A DNA stretch of 26,796 nucleotides from Didymodactylos carnosus (taxonomy: Eukaryota > Rotifera > Eurotatoria > Philodinida > Philodinidae). The stretch is taken from the NCBI GenBank assembly GCA_905250885.1, contig CAJNOQ010002027.1, positions 1 through 26,796 of the forward strand. Direction: 5' to 3'. Every line of letters begins with the position of its first letter. Positions within the stretch are counted from its first letter, which is position 1. The notes under the pieces are model-generated. The model searched no databases, was not told the origin of the DNA, and saw nothing but the letters and a program-made list of their open reading frames with translations. This document shows, in pieces, positions 8,684 through 19,982 of the stretch. A program made the translations under genes and the position numbers.

Positions 8684-11600
8684 ATGTCATATCCAAGTGG
8701 TCAGATTTATACTGTTTATAATCCAACGTCTTCTAGTCCAGTGTCTTCTAATATCATAACGGCACAAACATCACCAACAGTGATGTCTCAACAACAAACG
8801 GGTCATCTTTCATTTATTCAAACACCCGCCACGCATTATTATCAACCGTCATCACAAACATATCTCTCTCAACAACCAACAAATAGTAATCTCTTAGCAA
8901 ATACACTACAACAACAACCTCAACAAAGACTATGTCGTCCATTATCTTCGCCGGGTTTTCAAATAATTAATAGTTCTGCATCGTCTACTCTTCCAATGTT
9001 TTCAAACATTAATATTATTCCGAATTCAACAATAAACAATCAGCCGTGGCGTGTGTCAAATCCACAAATAGTAACAAAAAGTCAATTATCATCAACAACA
9101 CCGGTATCTACGATACAACCTCAAAATAAAATTGTTTACATTAATACATTACCATCATCGCAATCGTCAAACAATATACACATGACGAATATTTTACAAC
9201 CATGTAAAATCATTTCGTCGCCGTCTATTCAAACCGTTTCAACTGTTAAAACATCCATATCTCCTCCTATAACATCAATAATGCGACATACATCCGCTCC
9301 ATTGTTATCTTCATTAAACAACGTTAACATTCTAAATCAGACTGATAGTAGTATATCACAACAGTTAACACCTAGGGGTATAGGAGTGACGAGTCCGTTA
9401 GTACTTTCCAGTAAGAAATGACCAAGGACTCCTATTTTTCAAGAATTATTTGATAATCTTTACTGTTTAGCTATATCGCCGTCGTTTTCATCATCAAAAG
9501 TAGGACATTGTATAACACCAACGCCTATCGTTACTGGAAATGTGGGAGCGTTAACAATTCAGCAGCAGACACTTTATTCTATGCAACAGCAACAAAACAA
9601 TTTGCAAAAGCTTAATTCAGGTAGCATTTAGTAATTAACATCGTTTTTATTCCAATCCCATCTTATGGGAAGAATCGTCTGCCTTGCACCCACCGTTATT
9701 GATGTAGACTTCTGAAAGATGTTAGTATCAAGTAGCCTTGTATCTTCTCTACAGTTGACAAGCTCCCGACATGGTCATCTACATCGGTACTAGTCATCAA
9801 CTGCAGCTCTGGCTAGACTGCTATACAGACGCTTTTTATGTAACATCATGTGGAACTTTTCATTACAGTAAATAACTTCGAACATGTAATGCATAACAAA
9901 TCAGTAAACAATGAAATACAAATTGATAAGGAAGATGTGGAAGAGGAAAATAGTGATGATGAAAGCGATCTTGAAGAAGACATTGATGATGAAGAAATGA
10001 AAGAAGCAACGTCACATCAACACCAGACAGACACACAAAATCAGCTAGTAAGATATTGCTTTTCTACGATTTTTAAAGGCTGTACGATTAGTTACATTTC
10101 AGATTGAACCTATAAGGTTAGGAGAAGGAAAAACTTCCGTGCGGAAAAATAGCTTATTCTCAGCTTCACTTTTCTTTATACTATAAAAAGCAACGGATTT
10201 GGCTGAAGTAGATGGTAATTAGTTTTCACCTCGTTCTTAAAAATGATTGACTTGATAGAAATAAGTCCAAATGCTTGTTATTTTTGCGTCGTTTTAGTTT
10301 GTACATTCAACGGTCGATTCAAATGATGATGTTTTCTCGCCACAACAAGATCAAGAAATAGAATTAAATATTAATAATGTTGTTTGTTCATTTTCACTTG
10401 GTTGCAAAATACAACTTCGAAAAGTGGCTATGGAAGGAGCACATGTCGAATATAAACGTGACAATGCGGTAAGAAGAAGAAGATTTATTCTTTTTTTCTT
10501 CTACTTTCTCAACTTCCTCCTGCATCAAAAAAAGAAAAAATTGAACTTATTCGTTTTCATCTAGATGGTTATGATGAAAATACGAAATCCATATTGTTCA
10601 GCGAATATATGGGCATCGGGCAAAGTGACAGTGACAGGCGCTACAAGGTTTGTATATGTTTTTAAAGTATATTCTCTGCTTTTAAATGGATTGTGTCATT
10701 TTTGTTGTAGTGAAGATGATGCTTTACGCGGTTCCAGACGAGTAGCACGAAGAATACAACAACTGGGTTTCAAAGCAAAATTTTGCAATTATCGTGTTGT
10801 TAATGTACTCGCAACATGTTTAATGCCATTCAATATTGATATAACAAAATTAAGTCATGATAATTCATATTGTGTCAGGTAAGAGAAAGGTCACAGTTAT
10901 ATTTTTTGACAAATATTAATGGATACATTAACTACTAGGCATCAACTGTTTTTAGTGATATTGCTATCTTGTCGATCTTCTTGACAGTGATTATTTGTAG
11001 TGTTTTAATGTCCACTTAACTAAGAAATCGCGAAAGAGAAATTGGCAAGTTTCAACTATTTGTCTTCTCAATTGCTCTCATATGAACACTGACGATCGTA
11101 CTTTTCTTTCTTGTTAAATATTCAGCGTGAGAAAATGGCGAAAATTCAAATATAAACTTAAGGAAATTTCCGATAGTTAAGTCAAAGAAAACCTTATCTC
11201 TACAAACTCCAACTATACACGCTCCAATTAAGAAAAAATACGTCAATTGTTTTTGATTCATGCTTATCAAGTTAAGTTAATATTGGCGAGAAATCCCGTG
11301 CTTGAGATACTTATGCGGATCAAAGAATTAAGCTAGACGAATCATTACTAGTAATATCAGTAGTATGTGGTATACAACAGCCGAATGTCGTCTTTCCACT
11401 GCCTATCACCTGTTGACATGTTCTCCAAAAATGCAGTGCAGTTAACTGAGAGGTTTAAAAATTCAAATGTAGGGCTTAATATTCATTTCTGAACTAAATT
11501 TCATGTTTTATAAAGAGTCTTAGTTTGAAATTATCCTCTAACATAAGTGTTCTGAGTTTATTAACCTAACTTGATAAGCATGAATCTAAAACAAATGATT

Positions 11601-12040
11601 TGTTTTGTTAAGTGTAGAGTCTGTCATTGGAGTTTGTACAGATAAAGTTTCTTCGGTTTAACTATCAGAAATTTCCTTAAGTTTATATCTGAATCTTTCC
11701 AATTTCTCTTTCGCGCTTTCTTAGGCATACTCTAATATCATAAGTTTTCGTTTATAGTTATGAACCGGAAATTTATCCCGGCGCAACAGTCAGATTAAAA
11801 GAATTTAGTTCAACAATGAAAGTGTTCACAACTGGTAGTATTACACTAACAGGTAAATGATTTTCATAAATATATAATCAGTAAACTGTATTCTTAACAA
11901 ATTTTTTCGTTTTTTCTCGTTTAGCTCCATCGGTTGAGAACGTTAATCTTGCTTTAAATGCATTTTATCCACGTTTATATGAATGTCAAAAAGGATCAAA
12001 CGCATCAAAACAAGCTGAGCGTCGAAACCAACATCGTTGA
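8684..12040 (+). CDS. TBPL1: TBP-related factor 2 (TBP-like protein 1), 8 exons
   Basis: Exons 8684-9410, 9471-9620, 9869-10047, 10298-10468, 10565-10647, 10711-10878, 11758-11852 and 11925-12040 join with consistent phases (GT..AG throughout) to about 562 aa. Residues 1-292 are Q/S/T/P-rich and low-complexity. About 312-338 are almost all Asp/Glu. The TBP-like saddle spans about 373-546. First half: NINNVVCSFSLGCKIQLRKV, then IWASGKVTVTGATSEDDA and RRVARRIQQLGF. Second half: SYEPEIYPGATVRLK, then MKVFTTGSITLT and FYPRLYE. These fit TBPL1/TRF2 rather than TBP: LRK-AxEGAxVxYKRD, IWxSGK in place of TBP's IFSSGK, and xTTGSITxT. TRF2 is a core-promoter factor binding TFIIA/TFIIB but not classical TATA boxes; it acts in the nucleus. 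The long Q-rich plus acidic N-terminus is absent in vertebrate TBPL1. The start follows an in-frame TAG at 8669-8671, but an upstream exon is possible. Confidence 0.93.
10879..11757 (+). other. Large TRF2 intron carrying a fold-back repeat
   Basis: This 879-nt intron splits the Ser codon before YEPEIYPG, between the two halves of the TBP-like core. The other TRF2 introns are about 60-250 nt. Most of its length is the inverted-repeat element at 11018-11727, so the size is explained by insertion. Confidence 0.85.
11018..11727. repeat. Fold-back element inside a TRF2 intron
   Basis: The left arm (11018-11283) and right arm (11556-11727) are inverted copies. Landmarks are CTAAGAAATCGCGAAAGAG against its complement near 11705-11723, ATAAACTTAAGGAAATTTC against the complement near 11670, and GATTCATGCTTATCAAGTTA against the complement near 11570. 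The left arm has about 90 extra bases (roughly 11050-11140). The spacer is about 270 bp, without a recognisable gene. A non-autonomous fold-back transposon is likely. Confidence 0.82.
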
Positions 12041-13146
12041 AACTTTCTCGCTTATCATTTCTTTCTCTCTCTCTATCTATCTATCTCATGCAAACACTAT
12101 AGAAATTTTTTTTAATGACACTTTGAGATATACTTGTAAAAAAATAAGCATAAAAAATTATCCCTTTATTATTTGTGTCTTTACTAAATATATAAAAACA
12201 ACGAACATCATCTTCGTTTGTATTTATCTACCTATCAGGCGATGTAAAAGCGTTTATAAACAGTTGTTTGTTATGCAAAATGCACACATAATGTGGTAAC
12301 TTTTATCCATTAACATTGTTTACTTGTTTCTCCGCATTTATACCTTTTTTTGCTGTTGATGTCGTTTTGTGCAGTTTAAAAATAGTAGTCTCCATCTTGG
12401 GGTTCAATTTTTTTTCTTATTCTTGACCCAAAACATTTTATTTCTTTTTTTTCCACAACATACTATCATGGGTAGTCTTCTGTTTCTTCTTTTTTGATTG
12501 ATCAACAAAAAAAAGTCACATGTATGCTTTTCACGGTGTGTTTTCAGCTATTTCTATTGTGTACATAAAAAGAAAAACACGCCCATATGTTTGTATAGAA
12601 AGGGAGATGTATGTTATATATAGCATATTCAAAACGTGCAGTTTGTTTTAACTGTTATCTTTGTTCTTGTTACTATATTGTGTTTCATTGTTAGAGTCCT
12701 CTACTTTTGTTCTGTTTATTTGTGTTTTTGTTTTCTCAAAATTATATCTATCTATCTATATGCTACACACTTTGTCTATATTAAAGGAAAAATAAAATGA
12801 TATAAAATTTTTTAAAAAATGAAAATTGTTCTATATCTACTTCTATGTTTTTCTTTATTGGCAGATACCATGTGGATACTGGATGTATACAAAAGATTGA
12901 AAACTGAATAAAGTATCTGAGTTCAGTTTTCCAATAAACAAAGAGTTTGAGTTGTTTACGTTTAGTACTTTCGTTAATGGACACGTATGTTTGAAAGACC
13001 CTTTCATCTATTAGGCTGAACAAGATGCATCGTCTTTTATAAAAGTTTTTTGATACCAGCAAAACTAATCAGAAAATATTTTGTACGGATAAACTAGTTT
13101 CATTGTATTAATCCTACTATTTTCGTTTCTCATTTCACGTAAGTCA
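12041..13146. other. 3' flank of TRF2, AT/T-rich, no further gene
   Basis: This is T-rich sequence with CTCTCTAT and CTAT microsatellites (about 12060-12090 and 12745-12762). An AATAAA at 12791-12796, about 750 bases after the TRF2 stop, is a candidate polyadenylation signal. The ORF 11958-12299 overlaps the last TRF2 exon in another frame and runs into low complexity; the ORF at 12781-13062 (-) has no family feature. Confidence 0.55.
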
Positions 13147-14120
13147 GTAACGGGTGTCTCATAAGAAATGAGTCTCTCCATATTTTGACTGTAACTTTTT
13201 ATTTTCTAATCAGATGTGTTGGATTTTGAAATCGTTGCCCTTTACCGATATTTTTGTTTTCTCAACCTTGCGACCTGATTGGTTTTCTAAAAGATGCGCT
13301 GTCAAATTCTTATATGAAATATTTTTCTTTAGTAAGTTAAGGAAAATTAAACAAAGAAAATACAACATGTAAGTTATAAACGGACCAACTTTCAAAGCAG
13401 AAAAATCGTTTTTTCAAATTTTTTCAATAATTAGTAACAAGAAAAATAAGATAATATAAGCATTTTGTAGCTCTTGAAAAGCTCTGTCGACCAGTGATAC
13501 GTGAAAAAAGGTTATGCCAATCTTTGGGACTTGCACCGATTTTATCCTCGTTGAGTTTTCGGAAAATTCAGCTGTTTGACTCAGTACTTTCACAATTCCT
13601 GGAAAAACATACATAACTAAGGGAAAATGGAATTTTTTGAGCTCGTGTTCTTTTTGTTTTGATGAGACATGACTATTGGACCATATTCACATGTGCGAAA
13701 CTTTACCTAAAGTTTTCTTCTTAACTTCAGCTGGCGACTACACAAGATTTTGCTGATTTTGACAAGTTCGACTTGCCGACGTTTACTCTGATTTGAACGA
13801 ACTTCGCATTATATGAAGAGAAAGAGCACACTTCAAAGTACTCGGAAACAACTTCCTTTTGTTTCGTTATCTTGAGAGTTGTTTAAAACATTCTTAAGTT
13901 GGTAAAACAAAACGACTTTGAAAGTTGGTCCGTTTATACGTGTTGTGTTTTCTTTGTTTAATTCTTTTCCTTAATGTACTACAGAAAAATATTTCATACA
14001 CATCTTGTAGAGAATTTGACAGTGCTTCTTTTGGAAAAACAAGCCAGTCTAAAAGTTGAGAAGATAAAAAGCTATAGTCAAAATATGGCGAGGCTCATTT
14101 ATTATGAGACACCTGTTATT
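13147..14120. mobile_element. Fold-back (long terminal inverted repeat) element, ~970 bp
   Basis: The left arm 13147-13400 pairs with the right arm 13912-14120. Outer ends read GGTGTCTCATAA(g/t)AAATGAG with complements at the right. Inner ends share CGGACCAACTTTCAAAG and its complement. The left arm has an insertion of about 40-50 bp near 13213-13255. The roughly 510-bp centre has no convincing transposase; the frame at 13414-13614 (-) is unassigned. Terminal TA on both sides could be a mariner-type target duplication, but this is weak. A non-autonomous DNA transposon is the simplest reading. Confidence 0.82.
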
Positions 14121-16029
14121 AAACAAACAAGAGCTTTTTCTACAATGTAATTTTTCTTTTACATAACAGAAAAAAGGAAAGTAGCATTTCATTATGTCCC
14201 ATTGTCGTCGATTTTACCCCTTCGAACACTGCAGTTTGTCGATATTATGTTATTTACCGGGTAATCTGCTGAAAAAAATTTTTTTTATTCAAATACTGCA
14301 ATACTTTGATAAGTATTCACCACAACATCATCTCGAGTACGACTAGTACGCACAGTCAGTATCCATCAGTGTTGACTAGACATTTGTCTATTGTGTCCAG
14401 AAGGTCACAACTAGTATGAAAGTAGTAAAGAGGAACTCAGTTGTTTGAATGGGATATGACGAAAAAAAAAAAGTATTCTGTTTTATTGAACAAATGTCTT
14501 CAACACACAGATGTGAATATCGATTTAAATTCACTTTATGCTCTTCTCTTAATAATTCGCATTTATATAATAGACTTTTACAGACACTATAGAAACTACA
14601 TGCAGGAATAGATGCATAAGTGTTTCCCTCTTCTGAACTTTGACAATTATAACAAAATTTTAAATAATTATCAATGGTTAAATATTTTTTGTCGACAAAG
14701 AGCTATTGTGTATTTATTTTTGTATCATAAATGGGATGTTTTCAATTTTATCCAATCAACGAGTTGTCCTATCAATAATTCACATAACATTATTAAAATA
14801 AATCATGTATTATTTATTTTTTATCATCATTACTAATCATCCATCGTCCTCCTCTTTACTTGAAACTATTTTAGATGTAAATATTCTTAACTCTTATGAT
14901 TGATTGTCCATCGTCTAAAATTGAGTTTTTAAAAATATGTACATGGACAAAAACTAATTATCACTGTAAAGGATAAGATCGTATTCGACGATATGAATAA
15001 ATACAATGTAATTTTAGATAGTTCAAATGTCTTTATATCACGAAAAAACAGTTAAAAAAACATAAACATGTTCTATTAAAAGAGCATTTAAAAGAAAAAA
15101 AATAAAATTTCATAGTAAATTATTTGAAATGGCAAATGTTGAACTATAGATTAAACATGAGTTTACGAAAGACAATACATAACATAAACAAAAAATTTTT
15201 TTCTAAGAAACATTGTACTGTGCGTCATGACCGTGACATGTTAATTGTTAATATACTTTTCAACGTAAATTAATCGTAGATTAGTGACCAGAAATAAACG
15301 TATCCTATTTTTTATTTACATTAATCGAGAAGCAAAACTGAATAATATATATTTATTTATTTGTCTCTTTTAAATCAATTGTGACAAAGATTATCGGTAG
15401 ACGGATCTGTCTTCCCTCAATATTTTATGTCAACCAAATTTTTTGTCTGTGACGTGGCAGATTTAAATGTATCATTTTTATTATCATTTTTATCTCGAAA
15501 AAAGTTTGACAAATATGATGTATAATTATTTTAAAACAGATGAGCTTGCACATGACATATTGTCTATTATTTAGTATACTATTTACTTGACGTTAAATTA
15601 TACGTTTTTATTAAATTTATTTCTGTTTTTTCTACTTCAATGGGGACAATAGAAACAGTATATTAGAACCTGGAGAAAAATAAAGATATCTTACTTTTCT
15701 TTATTTTTGATATTTTTATTATTTGAAGAAAATATTTTCCTTTCTTTCTCGTAAAGAAATCGAATGTTCTCATCTGTTTAAAGAACTATACATATTTGTC
15801 ACGCTACACTGCTTTTATAGTTGAAAAAACGAAAGCAAGAATACAAGTTCATTCATCACGTATAACTATTGCTATTTGTTATTATGTCGATAGTTATTAT
15901 TATTTTCAACGTAAATATAATGATGACTAATCGAAATAGTCACGTTTGTTTCTAAAGTACACTGAGACTTTTGTTTGCACATGTTTTTCTTATGATAGTA
16001 ATAATAATAATATAATATTATTATTATAA
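14121..16029. other. Intergenic AT-rich region before the Q-rich gene
   Basis: No gene recognised. The ORF 14612-14836 is AT-driven. The final bases (about 15998-16028) are an ATT/TAA microsatellite directly before the start codon at 16030. A promoter presumably lies within the last few hundred bases but no element stands out. Confidence 0.5.
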
Positions 16030-18197
16030 ATGTCCGTAAAACAGGAACATCGTCCCCATTTTCATTCAACACCAGTACTATTACCTATTGATAACAATAT
16101 GAATAATAGTCAAAATAACAAGAACAACAATAAGGTGGATGATAATTTATTTCATGATGAAATTCAACGATTTGATGCTGATACAATAGAACAACATTAT
16201 GGTGGACAATGGAAAGCGTATGCATCGAATGTGCGTGAAGTTAGACAAGCAGATGGATCAATTATCAAAGAATATATCATTGAAGATCCAAGTGTATTAG
16301 ATCAAATACAAAAACAGCAACAAACACATCGACCAATTAATCCATCATCGACAACATCATCAGAAGAAGGTAATGAAAATGAAAATTATCCATTAAAAAA
16401 TAAATTTCAACAATTAAAAGCAAAGTTTGAACAAAAAGCATCGGTCATGCCATCACCATTGGTCTCCTCTACCATGAAAAATAGTTCACGTCAACAAAAA
16501 ATAGATGAATTATATTCAAAACATAGTCAACAGCAGCAACGACGAAAATCAGATGACTCTATAATTTCGAATGAAAATCGTCAAGAACCACCGATAATAA
16601 TGCATAATAAAAATACGCCTGAGAGTATAGACCATCAAGTTCAGGAACAACGATATAATTTAAATTCAATAACAAAAAATCGATCACAATCAACTGATAA
16701 ATCAAATACAAATACATCAAGAAGGTTTAATTCTGTCGATGAAGCAGATGAAGAAGTTCAACAAATACACAGACAAGGTAAATGCTCCAGTTTAATGGCA
16801 CAAAAGCGTTACAATTTGTTTCTTTTTTCGTAGGAGAAAAATTACGTGGTATATACCAAGATAAAACACGCTCAAATGTAGAATATGAAGTTGTAGATGA
16901 GAACGGTGAGCCAATGATGATAAATGGTGTTCAAGATTTAATAAAAATGGCAGGTCGATCAAAAGAAATTAAACAACCTGATGGTACAATTTGGAAAGAA
17001 TATGTGATAGATGATCCTGCTTTGTTATCAAAGATTCATTCATCACAATCATTTACTAGTGAATCACCAACATCATCCAAACAAGTTTCGAATTCATTTT
17101 CGCATCATAATACAATTCAGACGCCTCCTACACCACCACCTCGAGTTCCTTTACGTCAACAACTAGGTCGACCATCGACTAATAATCAGTATTCACCAGG
17201 AACTCCAGCAAATATTCCTATGAATCCTATACCTATTAATCATATACGTACATTAGAATCGAATCGTCGTTATGAATTTACAACATCATTAGGAAAAACG
17301 ATACAATTTCATATTTCGAATTTTAGTGAAAATATTCTTACTGATGACGATATATGCGAATTAACTCACTCGATCAATAATCATTTTACAATTGAACCAC
17401 AACAGAACTCATCTTTATCAACATCCATGCATACATCACCAAAACAATGGAATCCCGATTTGATACATCGACCTACACCACAACACGTGCAAAATCCACC
17501 ATCGTCTCGAGGTCGCTTAGGTTCAAATGACAATGGCCTTACACCACAAATGTCCTATAATATTGGTTTTAATTCATATCCGTCGACTAATCAGCCAATG
17601 CCTAATGATCTTCCTCGATCTTCATCACAGGGTGCATTAAATCAAATTAATTATTTACCACGTAATAATTCATCAGGAAATTTAGCTCCTTCGTTTCAAC
17701 AGCAATCGCAACAACGTCCTCCTATATTTCCACCTGCACAGCCTGCCAGTGAGTGGAGTACAAGCAAACAACAGGCATATCCGGGAGAAATGACAACTAT
17801 TGATCCAGCTATTTTACAAAACATTTTACAACAGCAACAATATTATCAAGTACCAGTATCAAAAGAAGGAGAAAATATTTCTTCTCATCAGTCTCGGCAG
17901 AGTCCATCAGGTTTCCAATCACAAGCACAATTTTTACCTCATCAACAACTGTCGGCTCCTAATGACATGAACTATCCATCTCAAACATCAAATATTCCAG
18001 TTTATCATCAAGTTCAATCACAACAACAGTCAAATCAATCATATCCTTTTAGCGGTGGACAACAAGAACACGGTGTTCGAATTTTAGGCGCTGATATGTC
18101 AAACATTGATGCCTTACCATCAGAACAACAACAACAACAACAACAAGCACCAGTAACAAGACCAAATATTAATATGAGCGGGCATGTTCGAATCTAA
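16030..18197 (+). CDS. Q/N/S/P-rich protein with a duplicated KEYxIxDP motif (2 exons)
   Basis: Exons 16030-16777 and 16834-18197 join with a 56-nt intron (CAAG/gtaaat...tcgtag/GAGAA) into about 703 aa. ATG 16030 directly follows an in-frame TAA. I do not recognise the family. A motif occurs twice: residues 69-93 (REVRQADGSIIKEYIIEDPS) and about 294-317 (KEIKQPDGTIWKEYVIDDPA). The second is preceded by an acidic EYEVVDENGEP stretch. A possible third ordered patch lies around 420-460 of the protein (YEFTTSLGKTIQFHI then LTDDDICEL). Residues 120-145 (KFQQLKAKFEQKA) may form a short helix. The rest is low-complexity, with Pro-rich PPTPPPRVP (possible SH3 ligand) and a poly-Gln run at 18124-18147. 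No signal peptide or membrane helix. Likely an intrinsically disordered scaffold or regulator; function unknown. Confidence 0.8.
18124..18147 (+). repeat. CAA trinucleotide run (poly-Gln)
   Basis: Near-perfect CAA triplets encode about eight consecutive Gln close to the C-terminus of the Q-rich protein. It is a length-polymorphism candidate. Confidence 0.85.
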
Positions 18198-19085
18198 TCC
18201 CAAAATTGTTTTTTGGACAGTATATGTAAATACTGCTGGGACTGACAAGTTATGTTTCTACAAAGAGTGTTTTCCGTTTATACTGATATTTTCTCTTCTT
18301 TTTTTTTTGAAATACTACCCGTGGCTTTCAATCTATGGTACATAAAAAAAAGGTCGACAACAATACCAGATCGGTTTGGATTTGACGAAACTGGAGTTGT
18401 TGTGTTAAGCAAACAACTGAAGAATCTCAATATATATTATAACAGTTGAAATGTTTTCTCTTCATACTTCTTAAACAACTAATATGCACTGTAGAACATC
18501 TCGTATATTAATCAATTGCTAAATACATATTCAGTAATGTTCAGGATAGTGCATGACAATAGATAAATGGAACGACGGGTGTCGATAAGAGGCAACATCG
18601 GCTCCCTCACAGATCAAGCTCATATTAACCGATCTGATGTAGTTTTAACCCAACATATTTTTTTTCTTCAGTGTCCCTTCGCAAGCAAAACTTTTCTTTC
18701 AAAGAATTTCACAAAATGCTCAATAAAATATTCAGAACAAAATGAGACTGAGCAGTCTAATATCAGAAGTACTCTGCAACATCTCAGCAAACCGTTCCAT
18801 CAACATCGTTTATGTTTGGCTACAGAATGAGGTATAACGTATTCTTTCAAATTGTAAGTTTGTTAGACTTATGGGCAAGATGCCGAACGGATGCAGTAAT
18901 TTTGACCTGTTGTAGAATGGTGAATGAGATATAGTGTTGTACACAAAATCGGACCCAAAACGCTTATGATATAGAAAAATGTAGAATTTAATATGCTTCA
19001 ATTTCAAACAAATCAATTTTTTCAAAAAGTATCCCGTCAACCATTTATATACTGAATAATATATGACTGTCGCGACTTTTATTTA
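18198..19085. other. 3' flank of the Q-rich gene, no gene recognised
   Basis: ORFs at 18252-18449, 18567-18830 and 18810-19040 (-) lack recognisable motifs and have no supporting splice context. The nearest AATAAA on the + strand is at 18722-18727, about 525 bases after the Q-rich stop, so the transcript end is uncertain. Confidence 0.45.
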
Positions 19086-19405
19086 CGGTGGCTCTCGAAA
19101 TTATTGAACCACGTTTATTTTTAGTTTTTCTCCTCGAAGATAATAGCTACAACAAATATGAGGAAAGTTTTGAATAGCTCAAGGAGTTTCCAATCTGGTC
19201 TGTGGCAAATAAAGATTCCACTGAAATTCACAGGACTCAGGTCTCTGGAGAATCGTAACCCTAGAAAACCAAGTCCCCCAATTCGAATGATACCTTTTTT
19301 GTAATAGCGTGTACAGAAAAGATTTCTGATAAACCAAGACGCTGCTGAACTCTCTACAACACTGTTTCATCAGACAGCATTCAATTTAAGAACAGCCCCA
19401 TGTCA
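19086..19405 (+). pseudogene. Tc1-like transposon 5' end with transposase HTH relic
   Basis: After a TA, the sequence CGGTGGCTCTCGAAATTATT (19086 on) looks like the terminal repeat of Tc1-like elements. About 70 bases further, one frame from about 19159 reads MRKVLNSSRSFQSG, then FTGLRSLENRNPRKPSP, two stops near 19290-19300, and then RFLINQDAAELSTTL. This follows the paired-like helix-turn-helix region of Tc1 transposases: an S-S-R-S helix, T-G-S-L-E-N-R, a GRPRK-type basic hinge and an AAELSTTL second-domain helix. The catalytic DDE domain and the right end are missing; the relic breaks off at the start of a GGTCACAACC minisatellite. The opposite-strand ORF 19179-19370 is a shadow. Identified by eye only. 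Confidence 0.65.
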
Positions 19406-19430
19406 GCAAAATTATGCCGAAGCTCTTAAA

Positions 19431-19602
19431 AAGCGGTCACAACCTCTTAAAATTGTGATCGCAACGTCTTAACTGGTGGTCACAATCTCTTAAACTGGCG
19501 GTCACAACCACTTAGGTCGGTCACAACCTTTTACATACCTGCCTGATATCGACTGATATCAGGGAAATGGTTTTTAGGCGGTCACAATCTCTTAAGAGGA
19601 CG
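19431..19602. repeat. GGTCACAACCTCTTAA minisatellite
   Basis: Units of about 18-24 bp with core CGGTCACAA(C/T)C(T/A)CTTA(A/G) begin near 19433, 19457, 19479, 19499 and 19516, and again at about 19578 after an interruption that contains CTGATATCGACTGATATCAG, a small palindrome with direct-repeat character. Units differ by several substitutions, so the array is not new. Confidence 0.75.
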
Positions 19603-19982
19603 GTTATATTTTTGCAACCATTTTTTCTAAGGTCAGCTTATACGTTACAAAGTTTTCCAGTATTTTTGCATCGAGTGGTTTTTTATCCTCCATTGATTTT
19701 TTTAAAAAAAATAGACGATCCAATTATGAAGAGTGTCACACGAACAATACAATGCATTACTTGATTAATAGTGTCATGAGACATATAACTGAACGCCGTC
19801 GATTTAAAAAATGTTTACATATGAAATACAGATGAATAAGTTTCATTTTTAGTTTCTCAAAATAAAACATAGTAGTAGTAAATCAATCGTTTCTAAGCAA
19901 ATTTCTCGCTGATTCTTATTGATCTATCTTGATCAGTATAGGGAGTTTCACCTTTTGGTACCGAACGTATCACCCTGACAAG
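19603..19982. other. No feature seen between minisatellite and inverted repeat
   Basis: AT-rich sequence. The ORF 19567-19764 starts inside the minisatellite and has no family features. Confidence 0.4.

Noticed and set aside
9411..9423. TGA stop at 9419-9421 as the end of a 245-aa Q-rich protein
   Set aside because: A GTAAGAAA donor lies just before it, and the next exon (9471) continues in phase toward the TBP-like core.
11958..12299. 113-aa ORF near the TRF2 3' end
   Set aside because: It overlaps the last TRF2 exon in a different frame and then runs through CTCTAT microsatellite sequence.
18567..18830. Possible 87-aa gene
   Set aside because: No motif, no splice support, composition like the surrounding intergenic DNA.
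19431..19602. CRISPR-like array (repeated GGTCACAACC units)
   Set aside because: Units are degenerate, spacers are only a few bases, and the genome is eukaryotic.
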